Shown here: in pieces, positions 16,908 to 25,282 of the stretch
Numbering within the stretch: position 1 is the stretch's first letter
How the letters are laid out: every line of letters starts with the position of its first letter
Assembly (NCBI RefSeq): GCF_001513965.1
Contig: NZ_KQ948030.1
Location: forward strand, 1-64,000
Length of the DNA: 64,000 nucleotides
Source: Streptomyces cellostaticus
Lineage (GTDB): Bacteria; Actinomycetota; Actinomycetes; Streptomycetales; Streptomycetaceae
Reading direction: 5' to 3'
Notes under the pieces: model-generated
Seen by the model: only the letters and a program-made list of their open reading frames with translations
Told to the model about the DNA's origin: nothing
Databases searched by the model: none
Program-made: the position numbers and the translations under genes

Positions 16908-17905
16908 AGCTCGTCCTCCTCTTGCTTGAGCACCATGCGCAGGTAGTACGAGGTGAGGGCGAGCAGCACCAGGATGGTCAGGAAGGAGATCGCCGCGCCC
17001 ACACCGAAGTGCTGGTTGCCGACGCCCTCGACGAAGGCGTAGATCGGCAGGGTCTCGGTGAGGCGGTCGGGTCCGCCCTCGTTCATCGCGAAGATCTGCG
17101 GGAACGCCTTGAAGACCCAGATGACCTCGAGGAAGGTCGTGGCGTACAGGAAGGGCCGCAGGAACGGGAAGGTCACCGAGGTGAAGCTCTTCCACGCGCC
17201 GGCGCCGTCCAGCGAGGCGGCCTCGTACAGCTCCCTGGGGATCGTGGTGGTGGCGGCGTACAGGTTGATCGCCACGAACGGGATCGACTGCCAGACGATC
17301 AGCAGGGTGATCACGGAGAAGGTGGAGAACTGGGAGCCGAACCAGTTGTAGTCGGCCATGGAGTGCCAGCCGAGCTTGTCCAGGACCCAGTTGACGACGC
17401 CGAAGCGCTGGGCGAACAGCCACTGGTAGACGGTGGTGGCCGCGATGACGGGCATGGCCCAGGCGAGGACCAGGCCCAGCATGAGCAGCAGCCGCATCTT
17501 CTTGCCGAGGCGGGCCAGCAGCAGCCCGACCAGGGTGCCGAGCAGCATGATCAGGACGACGTTGGCCGCGGTGAAGACCACCGAGCGCTCGACGACGTGC
17601 CAGAAGTCCGAACCGGACAGGACCTCTTTGTAGTTGTCGACGCCGTTCCACTCGGTGAGGTGCTGGATGAGCTGCCGCGGGTTGAGGTTCTGGAACGACA
17701 GCATGCCGTTCTTCACCAGGGGCCAGCCGAGCAGGATCAGTGTGGCCAGCAGCGCGGGCAGCAGGAGCAGATAGGGGGCGGCGGCACCGCGGCTGCCGGA
17801 CGGGGACCCCGAGGCGCGGTCCTCACCTCTCGGCGGCCCCGGTGTCCGGGCCTTGCGGACAGCGGGCTCCCCGGCCGTGTCCGTGCCTTCGGTCTGCACT
17901 GACAT
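16904..17905 (-). CDS. dasB: Sugar ABC transporter permease, DasB-like, 333 aa
   Basis: MalF-type permease with about 45 polar N-terminal residues, then six membrane segments and the EAA loop (TIPRELYEAASLDGAGAWKSF). Starts at ATG 17905; the 269-bp gap to dasA holds a dispersed, structured repeat (17981-18101), which may help uncouple expression of permeases from the abundant binding protein. Confidence 0.9.
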   Translation of the reverse strand: MSVQTEGTDTAGEPAVRKARTPGPPRGEDRASGSPSGSRGAAAPYLLLLPALLATLILLGWPLVKNGMLSFQNLNPRQLIQHLTEWNGVDNYKEVLSGSDFWHVVERSVVFTAANVVLIMLLGTLVGLLLARLGKKMRLLLMLGLVLAWAMPVIAATTVYQWLFAQRFGVVNWVLDKLGWHSMADYNWFGSQFSTFSVITLLIVWQSIPFVAINLYAATTTIPRELYEAASLDGAGAWKSFTSVTFPFLRPFLYATTFLEVIWVFKAFPQIFAMNEGGPDRLTETLPIYAFVEGVGNQHFGVGAAISFLTILVLLALTSYYLRMVLKQEEDEL

Positions 17906-17980
17906 GAGTTGTCATCTCTTCCGTGGCCGAACCGGCCGTACGAACGACTGAGCCGGGGGCGTCCTCAGGGCCTGCCCGGC

Positions 17981-18101
17981 GGATCATGCCGGAATCGCGG
18001 GGCCTGGCACGCCGATCTGCGGCGTTGTCGTCGGTTGCCGACGCTCCGCGTCGACGCCCTCCTCCGCCTTGCAGCTGGACGCACCAGCCCCCGCTCACCG
18101 G
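17981..18101. repeat. Dispersed structured repeat, copy 1
   Basis: About 120 bp closely matching the inverted copy at 62467-62585; a core of more than 50 bases is identical. It contains nested hairpins (CGACGC/GCGTCG-like and GTCGG-CAA-CCGAC). It lies between dasA and dasB. Confidence 0.65.
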
Positions 18102-18174
18102 TGCTGATGAGGCACCCTTGCCTCGAGCCGACCCGATCCGCCGGACAGGCCCTGGACGCCCCCGGCGCGGGTCA

Positions 18175-19455
18175 TCAGTTCTGCTGGGCCAGACGCTTGT
18201 TGATCTCGCCCTCGACCTGCTTGGCGGCGTCCGCCGGGGACTTACCGTTCAGCACCGCGGTCATGTAGGACTTGATCGGGTTCGGCGTGTTCTCCACCGC
18301 GGCCCACCCGGGGATCAGCGGGGTGGTGCCGCCGACGGCGGCGGCGGGCGCAGCGGCCTCGGCGACGGCGTTGCCCTTGAGGTTGGTCTCCAGGGGTTGC
18401 TTGTTCGGGATGACGCCGTTCAGCTTGGCCAGCTCGCCCTCGTACTGGTCGGACAGGGCGATCTTGAGGAACTCCTTGGCCAGGGACTGCTTCTTGCTGC
18501 CCTGGGCGACCGCGAGGTTGGAGCCGCCGAGGAAGACGCCCTCGGGCTTGTCGGCCGTGGCGCCCGGGATGGTGAAGTAGCCGAGGTCCTTCTCGATGGC
18601 CTTGTTCGCCTGGACCGCGGTGCCGGCCTCCCAGCCCATGCCGATGAACGCGCCGGTCTTGCCCTTGGCGAAGACCTGGGCCTGCTGCGGGGTGGCCTCG
18701 TCCTTGTCCTTGGGGGCCTTGGAGTAGGCGGCGTACTTCTTGTAGATCTCCATGGCCGTGGCGACCTTGGGGTCACCGAGGTTGGAGACGTACTTGTCGC
18801 CGTCCTTCTTCACCAGGTCGGCGCCCTGGCCGATGGTCAGGCCGTCGAAGAAGTACCAGTTCTGGCCGGGCAGGTAGAGCGGCTCGGCGTCGGTCTTCTT
18901 GCCGATGGTGTCCAGGTCCTTGAAGAACTCGTCCCGGGTCTTCGGGGTGCCCTTGATGCCGGCCTTGGCCCAGATCTTCTTGTTGTAGATGACGACGCGG
19001 TTGGCGAAGTACCACGGGGCGGCGTACTGCTTGCCGTCGTAGACGGAGGACTGGGAGACCGACGGGGTCCAGTCCGTGCCGATCTGCTGCTTGAGGTCGC
19101 CCAGTTCGGCAAGGCCCCCGGTGGCAGCGTAGGCCGGGGTCTGGGTGTTGCCGACCTCCAGGACGTCCGGCGGGTTGGACTCGGAGAGGGCGGTGGTGAT
19201 CTTCTGCTGGATCCCGTCCCACTTCTGGATCTCGAACTTCAGCTTGGCGCCGGTCTTCTTCTCGAAGGCGGCCTGGACGTCCTTCGTCCACTGCGGGGGC
19301 GCCGAGCCGTCCATCGTCCAGACCGTCAGCGTCTGGCCCTTCCAGCTGTCCGGTCCCGCGTCCTTGCCGCTGTCCTTGCCGTCGTTTCCGCCACACGCCG
19401 CAACGGAGACCATCATGCCCGCGATCACGATCGCGGCAGCGAGCTTGCGCTTCAC
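18175..19455 (-). CDS. dasA: Sugar-binding lipoprotein, DasA-like, 426 aa
   Basis: Lipoprotein signal MKRKLAAAIVIAGMMVSVAAC with the lipobox VAAC, then a family 1 solute-binding fold (LTVWTMDGSAPPQW, NPPDVLEVGNTQTPAY, PWYFANRVVIYNKKIW). Anchored outside the membrane, it would capture N,N'-diacetylchitobiose or a related oligosaccharide for DasBC. Divergent from the dasR-like gene, with dre-like sites between. Confidence 0.9.
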   Translation of the reverse strand: MKRKLAAAIVIAGMMVSVAACGGNDGKDSGKDAGPDSWKGQTLTVWTMDGSAPPQWTKDVQAAFEKKTGAKLKFEIQKWDGIQQKITTALSESNPPDVLEVGNTQTPAYAATGGLAELGDLKQQIGTDWTPSVSQSSVYDGKQYAAPWYFANRVVIYNKKIWAKAGIKGTPKTRDEFFKDLDTIGKKTDAEPLYLPGQNWYFFDGLTIGQGADLVKKDGDKYVSNLGDPKVATAMEIYKKYAAYSKAPKDKDEATPQQAQVFAKGKTGAFIGMGWEAGTAVQANKAIEKDLGYFTIPGATADKPEGVFLGGSNLAVAQGSKKQSLAKEFLKIALSDQYEGELAKLNGVIPNKQPLETNLKGNAVAEAAAPAAAVGGTTPLIPGWAAVENTPNPIKSYMTAVLNGKSPADAAKQVEGEINKRLAQQN

Positions 19456-19548
19456 GCCACCCTCCTCAGGGATGCCACTAACCCCCCACGCCCTCGGCGG
19501 TGACCTGCGTACGACGCTGTTGCACGTAGGGCTCGGGACCTGGCCACT

Positions 19549-19564
19549 AATGGTGTAGACCAGT
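19549..19564. promoter_or_regulatory. dre-like DasR operator 1
   Basis: AATGGTGTAGACCAGT matches the dre consensus ACTGGTCTAGACCAGT at 14 of 16 positions. Located in the dasA-dasR divergent region. Confidence 0.7.
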
Positions 19565-19573
19565 ACGGTGGAG

Positions 19574-19589
19574 CTTGGCCTAGACCTTT
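19574..19589. promoter_or_regulatory. dre-like DasR operator 2 (weaker)
   Basis: CTTGGCCTAGACCTTT keeps the TGG-CTAGACC core of the dre consensus. It lies 14 bp upstream of the dasR-like start, so it could mediate autoregulation. Confidence 0.5.
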
Positions 19590-19602
19590 AGGAGTGTCAA
19601 GG

Positions 19603-20409
19603 GTGGTTCGGGAAGCCGATAGACGCCGTTACGAGAAAGTCATCCAGGAAAGTCGTCCGGCACAGGTGCCCGGTCGCACCGCGCGCGTGCCGAAGTACTA
19701 CCGGATCAAGCAGCAGGTGCTGGAGATGACGCAGACACTCGAACCCGGCTCGGCCATGCCGGCGGAACGTCTGCTCGCCGTCCGGTTCGGCACCTCGCGC
19801 ACCACCATCCGGCAGGCGCTGCAGGAGCTGGTCGGGGAAGGCCGGCTCGACCGCATCCAGGGCAAGGGCACCTTCGTCGCCCAGCCCAAGCTGTACCGGA
19901 CCCTCCAGCTCACCTCGCACACCGAGGACATGCGCGCCCAGGGCCTGGAGCCCGCCTCGCAGATGCTGGACATCGGCGAGGTCCCGGCCGACGAGAAGCT
20001 GTCGGGCCTGCTCGGCATCGCGATCGGCGAACGGGTCCTGCGCATCGAGCGGCTGCGGCTGGCCGGCGGCGATCCCATGGCGATCGAGACGACCCACCTG
20101 TCCGTACGGCGCTTTCCGGGGCTGCGGCAGTCCCTGGCGACGTACCCGTCGCTGTACACGGCCCTCGCCGAGGTGTACGGCGTCCATCTCGCGGAGGCCG
20201 ACGAGACCATCGAGACCTCGCTGTCGACGCCCCGCGAGGCCCAGCTCCTCGCCACCGACGTGGGCCTGCCGATGCTGCTGCTGTCCCGGCACTCCCGGGA
20301 CGCCGAGGGCACACCGGTGGAGTGGGTGCGCTCGGTGTACCGGGGCTCGCGCTACAAGTTCGTCGCCGCGCTGCGCCGGCCGGCACCGGGACGAACCGGC
20401 GCCGCGTGA
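19603..20409 (+). CDS. dasR: GntR/HutC-family regulator, DasR-like, 268 aa
   Basis: Winged-helix DNA-binding domain (MPAERLLAVRFGTSRTTIRQ, GRLDRIQGKGTFVAQPK) followed by a UTRA ligand domain (ETTHLSVRRFPGLRQSLATY). It resembles S. coelicolor DasR, the GlcNAc-6-P-responsive regulator. The DNA-binding half looks less conserved than expected between orthologues, so this may be a paralogue; that comparison is from memory. GTG 19603 is preferred because AGGAG lies 8 nt upstream; GTG 19594 overlaps the ribosome site. Confidence 0.8.
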   Translation: MVREADRRRYEKVIQESRPAQVPGRTARVPKYYRIKQQVLEMTQTLEPGSAMPAERLLAVRFGTSRTTIRQALQELVGEGRLDRIQGKGTFVAQPKLYRTLQLTSHTEDMRAQGLEPASQMLDIGEVPADEKLSGLLGIAIGERVLRIERLRLAGGDPMAIETTHLSVRRFPGLRQSLATYPSLYTALAEVYGVHLAEADETIETSLSTPREAQLLATDVGLPMLLLSRHSRDAEGTPVEWVRSVYRGSRYKFVAALRRPAPGRTGAA

Positions 20410-20417
20410 CCGTGCGT

Positions 20418-20863
20418 CCGGGGGAGATTCAGCGGGATGCAGGGGCCGGTCCGCCCCACGCCACGGCCGTCGCGCTGCTCTGGGCCCACGCGGTGGCCTG
20501 CCCCACCCAGGGCGAACCGGCCGGGCGGTAGGGCCTGGGCGCGGGGGCCATCGGCACCCCGGAGACCGGCCGCACCGTCCACCCCCGCGAACCGTCGCTG
20601 CGGCTCCTCACCGCGGCGCCCGGGCTGCCGTCCCGTGCGGCCGGGGGAGATTCACCGGGATGCAGGGGCCGGTCCGCCCCACGCCACGGCCGTCGCGCTG
20701 CTCTGGGCCCACGCGGTGGCCTGCCCCACCCAGGGCGAACCGGCCGGGCGGTAGGGCCTGGGCGCGGGGGCCATCGGCACCCCGGAGACCGGCCGCACCG
20801 TCCACCCCCGCGAACCGTCGCTGCGGCTCCTCACCGCGGCGCCCGGGCTGCCGTCCCGTGCGG
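20418..20863. repeat. Direct tandem duplication, 223-bp unit
   Basis: Bases 20418-20640 are repeated almost perfectly at 20641-20863. The first difference is AGCGGG versus ACCGGG early in the unit. A third unit begins and diverges after a few bases. No gene is supported in the unit. Confidence 0.85.
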
Positions 20864-20904
20864 CCGGGCGGTTACCGCGGCCGCCTCGCGCCGGGGCCCC
20901 GGAT

Positions 20905-21560
20905 GTGTCCTTGCCGGCGGAGCTGCCGGCCGCGCGGCGCCACCGGCTCGTCGGGCGGGGTGCGCTGGTGGCGGACCTGACGGCCCGTCCCGCGCGGCCC
21001 GAGCCCGAGCCCGGCAGGTCCGCCGTCGTCGTCCGGCCGCTCGCGGCCGGGAGGACGCGCTGGTGCTGCGGGCCGCCCGCGAGGTGCGCGGCCGGTTCCC
21101 GGACGGACGGGTCCTCGTCGACCTGCATCCCGCCGACAGACAGGCCTTCGTCGGCCCGCGCCCCGCCGACGGACGGGTCTTCGTCGGCCTTCGCCCCGCC
21201 GACGGACGGGTCCTCGTCGGCCTTCATCCCGCCGACAGACAGGTCCTCGTCGGCCTTCGCCCCGCCTCGTCGCTTCCCTTCACCTCGGACGTGCTCGTCC
21301 GTCGGATCCTGCGCCTCCTCGGCGGCGCCCCGGCCGCGGAGAACCCGGAGGAGGCCCGTGACCGGCTGCGGGACACGCTCGGCACAGGGCAGGTGCTCGT
21401 GGTACTCGAGAAGGTCGAAGGCGATGCGCAGGCGCGGCCGCTGCGCGTAGACGGCGGGCCGAGCGCCGCCCTGACGGCCGCACGACGCGAACTGTCCGCG
21501 CTGCCAGACGGGTTCCGCGCCCTGGACCGGCCGGACGTCCACCGGATGCCAGCCGACCTG
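20905..21560 (+). pseudogene. Remnant of an AfsR/SARP-type NB-ARC regulator
   Basis: Two adjacent plus frames resemble the start of an NB-ARC ATPase in AfsR-like regulators: LPAELPAA..HRLVGRGALVADLTA, then (after a frame change near 21050) LVLRAAREVRGRFPDGRVLVDLHP and later VRRILRLLGGAPAAENPEEARDRL and TGQVLVVLEKVEGDAQARPL. The P-loop is lost and a 33-bp repeat array sits inside the coding region. There is no intact start or end, so it is a decayed gene. Confidence 0.6.
21102..21266. repeat. 33-bp minisatellite, five units
   Basis: Units start at 21102, 21135, 21168, 21201 and 21234. Each encodes a variant of DGRVLVGLHPA. The units differ by a few substitutions and keep the frame of the NB-ARC remnant. 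Confidence 0.85.
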
Positions 21561-21569
21561 GTGGGGGTC

Positions 21570-21662
21570 GAGCGCGGCGGGCGCGGTGGCGGACAGGACG
21601 ACGAGCGCGGCGCAGGCCGCGAACGTCCACCTCCTGCTGCGGGGGATCCCTCTGCGGGACAT
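21570..21662 (-). pseudogene. Possible truncated secreted-protein start
   Basis: Reading from ATG 21662 on the minus strand gives RRWTFAACAALVVLSATAPA, a convincing signal peptide, which then runs into low-quality sequence shared with the NB-ARC remnant. It looks like the 5' end of a gene cut by a rearrangement. Confidence 0.25.
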
Positions 21663-21839
21663 GGGACTCCTCGTGAGAACACGGGGCGCTGTGCGCGGCA
21701 CGGGGCAGCACCAGGGCGACCACGTAGGGTAATTGAATACCCGCAGCTAATCACACACCGTGGCGATTCGAGGGTCTCGCCATGCCGGGAACCCGCACGC
21801 GGTGTCGCACGGTGCCCGACGGCGCCCTTGGCGGTGCGC

Positions 21840-23408
21840 TCAGTCCAGGAACGCCGTCTCGATCCAGCGGCGCACCGCCCGCGGGCGCATCCGGTGCAGG
21901 CCGCCGACGGTGTCGGCCACCTCCTGGGAGCCGCCGACCGACAGGAACTTCTCCCGCACCAGGTCGCCGTGGCCGGCCCGGGTCTCCGGACCGGCGGCGC
22001 CCACCGGGATCAGCCGGGTGCGGGAGACCGTACGGCCGTCCGTCAGCCGGACGGTGACCCGGGCGCCGGTGGCCTTGGTGGACCGGGAGAAGTCCCGGTC
22101 GTCCGCCTGCGACACGCCGACCAGGTCCACGAGTTCGTCCCCGCCGAAGCCGCGCAGCCACGGTACGGCCCGTTCCCCCGCCTCCCGCACTGCCTCGCCG
22201 AACGGTGCATCCGACAGGAACAGTTCGCGGGTCATCTCCGTGTCGTGCTCCAGCCGGATCCGCTTGGCCAGCGCCCAGCGGTCGGCGTCGTCCAGATACG
22301 GCGAGGAGAAGTCGTCCACCGAAAACTCCCCGGTGAGCAGGGTGGTGGCGACCGGGTAGGGCACGTCCAGGACCAGCGCGCCCAGCGGGGAGCCGGGACC
22401 GGTGACGTACCGGGCGGCCCGCTCCCCCGCGAACAGCGTGTACAGGGAGGCCTCGACCACCACTTCGGCGACGTCCTCGGGCCTGACCGGGCCGAGTTCC
22501 CTGTGGATCTCGGCGGCGCAGTCCACCGCGGCGTCGATGCCGGGCCCGCCGGGGTGCATCTTGAAGGAGAGGGTGTCCGTGTGCCAGCGGCGGCCGAGAC
22601 CCTTCGCCACCGCCTGCGGCAGCGGCACGGTCGCGAAGCGGGCCAGGAAGCCGTCGCCGTGCTCGAGAATGTCGGGCGCGCCGCGCAGCCCCGCGTACGC
22701 AGCGTCGCAGGCGTCCATGGCGGTGCGCACCGGGGTGAAGGTGTTGAACAGGCGGGCGTCGCTGGCCAGGAACGCGCGCATCAGCGGCCAGTTGGGCATG
22801 GCGAAGGCCAGCCCGAAGGCGTTCTCGAAGAGGGCGGCGGAGGCGCGGTCGCAGTGCAGGCGCCCGGCGACCGCTCCGGCCAGATGGGTGTGGACGGCGC
22901 TCTGGCCGCGCAGCGGCCCGAGGGTCGCGGAGGCGGTGATGCGGGCCGCGCACTCGTTGGCCACCACGACCGCGGTGAGCAGCGAGAGCCCGTCGAGCTG
23001 ACGGGCGTAGGCGAAGGCGAGCGGGACCGCGACCGTGGAGTTCGACAGATGCCCGGCGTATGCGGTGTCGTCCAGGTTGAGCCAGGAGCCGAGCGCCGCG
23101 AAGACGCCCGCGGCCTGCCGCGGGTCGCGCTGCATGGGGTGCCCGAAGGCGGCCACCAGCTTTCTGCCGAGGGGGTGCTGGAGACCGGCCCGGATGGAGG
23201 CGATCTGCGACAGCACCTGGCTCGCGGCAAGCTTCAGCACCCGGCACGGGATGTGCTGCGGGCGCAACGTCGCGGCCCAGTGGGAGAGTTCGCGCAGCGG
23301 GGTGTCGGCGGACCTGCGGCCGCGGGCGGGCCGGGGCAGAGTGAGTGCCGGGTCGGCCCAGTCGGCGCACAGGGTCCGGGCGACGCTCTCCGCGAGGACA
23401 GCGGTCAT
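21840..23408 (-). CDS. MmgE/PrpD-family lyase, VlmK-like, 522 aa
   Basis: MmgE/PrpD fold: LREL..WAATLRP near the start, FAALGSWLNLDDTAYAGHLSNSTVAVPLAFA, and KMHPGGPGIDAAVDCAAEIH. In valanimycin biosynthesis the PrpD-family enzyme VlmK eliminates phosphate from phospho-valanimycin hydrate to give the azoxy-acrylate. A DAG-kinase-fold VlmJ counterpart two genes upstream makes the same role likely here. The alternative is an unrelated 2-methylcitrate-type dehydratase. ATG 23408 follows GGAAGG. Hairpins between this gene and the next upstream one suggest a separate promoter. Confidence 0.78.
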   Translation of the reverse strand: MTAVLAESVARTLCADWADPALTLPRPARGRRSADTPLRELSHWAATLRPQHIPCRVLKLAASQVLSQIASIRAGLQHPLGRKLVAAFGHPMQRDPRQAAGVFAALGSWLNLDDTAYAGHLSNSTVAVPLAFAYARQLDGLSLLTAVVVANECAARITASATLGPLRGQSAVHTHLAGAVAGRLHCDRASAALFENAFGLAFAMPNWPLMRAFLASDARLFNTFTPVRTAMDACDAAYAGLRGAPDILEHGDGFLARFATVPLPQAVAKGLGRRWHTDTLSFKMHPGGPGIDAAVDCAAEIHRELGPVRPEDVAEVVVEASLYTLFAGERAARYVTGPGSPLGALVLDVPYPVATTLLTGEFSVDDFSSPYLDDADRWALAKRIRLEHDTEMTRELFLSDAPFGEAVREAGERAVPWLRGFGGDELVDLVGVSQADDRDFSRSTKATGARVTVRLTDGRTVSRTRLIPVGAAGPETRAGHGDLVREKFLSVGGSQEVADTVGGLHRMRPRAVRRWIETAFLD

Positions 23409-23463
23409 GAGGCGGCTACCTTCCTTGCCGTGCGTGCGTGCGTGCGTCGAGAGTGGACACGGC

Positions 23464-23529
23464 CAGGCCCTGTCATCACCTTCCCGTCGTCCGCCCGGAG
23501 GGCAGGCGGGAAGGTGACGACAGGGCCTG
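23464..23529 (-). terminator. Long hairpin upstream of the PrpD-like gene
   Basis: 23-nt arms (23464-23486 with 23507-23529) pair with a single mismatch, 20-nt loop. It lies between the SnoaL-like and PrpD-like genes, both on the minus strand. Confidence 0.6.
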
Positions 23530-23531
23530 AG

Positions 23532-23557
23532 GGGAGCACCGGCGCCCCGGTGCTCCC
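23532..23557 (-). terminator. Terminator of the SnoaL-like gene
   Basis: Perfect 11-bp stem GGGAGCACCGG with CCGGTGCTCCC, 4-nt loop, 15 bp after the minus-strand stop at 23573. Confidence 0.6.
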
Positions 23558-23572
23558 GCGGGGTGTGGGGAC

Positions 23573-23941
23573 TCAGGCGGCCGGAACCTTGTCCAGGAAG
23601 CCGTAGACGCCCTTGATCTTGCCCTCGTCGTTGGTGACGATGACGTCGAAGCCGATGGCGATCGGCTCGGCGCCCGGCTCGGTCACCAGGCCCCACTGGA
23701 AGCGGGCCTGGTCGTGGTGGGCGTCGACGGTGCCGTGCAGTTCGAAGGTCAGGCCCTTGAACTGGTCGCGGGCACCGGCCACCACGGCCCCGAAGCCCTC
23801 GTGACCCTCGACCGCCGCGAGCGGGTCGATGTAGGGGGCGTCGGCGGTGAACAGCTCGGCGATGGCCGCGGCACGCTTGTCGGCGTCCGCCTCGTTCCAG
23901 ATGTCGAGGTAACGGGAGACGGTGGTGGTCAGGTCGCTCAT
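23573..23941 (-). CDS. SnoaL/NTF2-like small protein, 122 aa
   Basis: Single NTF2-like cone: YLDIWNEADADKRAAAIAEL, FTADAPYIDPLAAVEGHEG, then alternating beta strands ending in KGVYGFLDKVPAA. SnoaL-like folds serve as cyclases, isomerases or simple binding proteins, so no reaction is assigned. It follows the DAG-kinase-like gene by 62 bp on the same strand and would share its SARP-type promoter box (25105-25133), placing it inside the azoxy cluster. Confidence 0.8.
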   Translation of the reverse strand: MSDLTTTVSRYLDIWNEADADKRAAAIAELFTADAPYIDPLAAVEGHEGFGAVVAGARDQFKGLTFELHGTVDAHHDQARFQWGLVTEPGAEPIAIGFDVIVTNDEGKIKGVYGFLDKVPAA

Positions 23942-24003
23942 GCGGGCGTTCTCCTCTGTGACTTGCTTGACTTGTTCTTCGGACAGGTGGCTTCGTACGG
24001 GCT

Positions 24004-24954
24004 TCAGGGGGTGGCCGGCGCCCAGACCGGGAGGGCTCCGGGGAGCACCTCGAAGGTGGCCGAGGCGCCTATGCCGTGCTGGTACTCGCCGTCGTGCTCC
24101 AGCGGCAGCCGGTGGCCGTCGGTGCGCTCGACGGTGATCGTGCGGCCGCGTGCGTACACGGTCGCCGGGTGGTCCATGTGCGCGGCGTTCAGGGTCAGTC
24201 CGGGCACATCGGCCGCCGCGACCTCGCCGCCGATCACGCAGACGTCGAGCAGTCCGTCGTCCAGCAGCGAGTCGGGCAGCACCAGGAACCGGCCGCCGCG
24301 GTAGCGGCCGCCGCCGACGTTGGCGAGGACCGTGGGGCCCTCGTGCACCACGCGGCCGTCGACGGTGACCCGGCCCGGGTAGGGCGGGTAGCCGGCAGCC
24401 GTGTCGGCGAAGGCGCGGGCGTAGCGCTCCCGGCCGGCCAGCGGCAGGTCCCGGGCGGTGATCAGCGCGTCGGCGATCACCCCCGAACAGGCGCCCAGGT
24501 AGACGTAGTTGCGGGTCTCGGCGAGGCGGGCCAGGTCGAGGCGGCGCAGGCGGGCACTGCCGCCGATGCCGTAGTCGGTCAGGATCGCCTTCAGGGACTC
24601 GCTCCAGGGGCGGTCGCCCCACAGCATCTTGTAACCGGAGTTGCCGGTGCCGCCCGGCACCACGGCCAGGGTCGCCCGGCCGCCGGCGGGGACGAGCCCC
24701 TGGACGGCCTCCCGGACCGTACCGTCACCGCCGATGGCGACGACCAGGTCCGGCGCGGCGTCCGTCCGCTCCAGCGCCCGGCGCACGGCGACGGTCGCGT
24801 CGCCCGGAGCACTGGTCGGGTGGACCTCGGTGCGCTCCAGGCAGGACTCGCACAACTCCCTGACCTGACGCACCAGTTCGGGACTGTGGCTGCCGGAGGC
24901 CGGGTTGGCCAGGATCAGGGCCCGGGTGGGCCCCGGGGCTGCGGTGTCTGCCAT
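24004..24954 (-). CDS. Diacylglycerol kinase-fold enzyme, VlmJ-like, 316 aa
   Basis: DAGK catalytic domain: ALILANPASGSHSPELVRQV, the nucleotide loop VVAIGGDGTVREAV, VVPGGTGNSGYKML, and a C-terminal beta domain (LDDGLLDVCVIGG). Lipid kinases share this fold, but in valanimycin biosynthesis VlmJ, a DAGK relative, phosphorylates the serine-derived hydroxyl before VlmK elimination. Beside the PrpD-like gene and other Vlm counterparts, the same role is the best inference. ATG 24954 follows GGAG. A triple TCAG box lies upstream on its strand. Confidence 0.8.
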   Translation of the reverse strand: MADTAAPGPTRALILANPASGSHSPELVRQVRELCESCLERTEVHPTSAPGDATVAVRRALERTDAAPDLVVAIGGDGTVREAVQGLVPAGGRATLAVVPGGTGNSGYKMLWGDRPWSESLKAILTDYGIGGSARLRRLDLARLAETRNYVYLGACSGVIADALITARDLPLAGRERYARAFADTAAGYPPYPGRVTVDGRVVHEGPTVLANVGGGRYRGGRFLVLPDSLLDDGLLDVCVIGGEVAAADVPGLTLNAAHMDHPATVYARGRTITVERTDGHRLPLEHDGEYQHGIGASATFEVLPGALPVWAPATP

Positions 24955-25104
24955 GACGAGCGTTCTCCTCACGTCGGACGCACCGGCGGCGGACCGGGTC
25001 GGCAACGATGGGGTCCCCTCACGGGAGCGAGCGAGTTCGGACATCGGAGTCCAACCGGGGCTCGAGCGAGGAGGAGCGTGCGACACGGACGACTCTGCCA
25101 ACCG

Positions 25105-25133
25105 CGGCTGACCCGGCACTGACACGCGGCTGA
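25105..25133 (-). promoter_or_regulatory. SARP-type triple repeat, DAG-kinase-like operon
   Basis: Minus-strand heptamers TCAGCCG (25133-25127), TCAGTGC (25122-25116) and TCAGCCG (25111-25105), exact 11-bp period. Confidence 0.7.
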
Positions 25134-25161
25134 CGCCGCGACCGGCGCTCCCCGGCGAGGT

Positions 25162-25190
25162 TCAGGGCCGTGTCAGCCTCCGATCAGGGT
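25162..25190 (+). promoter_or_regulatory. SARP-type triple repeat, DinB-like gene
   Basis: TCAGGGC (25162), TCAGCCT (25173), TCAGGGT (25184), exact 11-bp period, reading toward the gene at 25283 and back-to-back with the divergent box at 25105-25133. Confidence 0.7.
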
Positions 25191-25282
25191 CCAGGGATCG
25201 AATGGGTGTGGTGCGCCGGCGGCAGTGGTCCGCGGCGCGCATACCGACTTCCGTGCAGACCGTTGACCGGAGTGAGACCACC

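Noticed and set aside
20418..20863. Possible insertion sequence or transposon ends
   Set aside because: Only a direct tandem duplication is present; no terminal inverted repeats, transposase or target duplication seen.
21102..21266. Possible CRISPR array (five 33-bp repeats)
   Set aside because: The units are directly adjacent with no spacers and keep a reading frame; it is a minisatellite.
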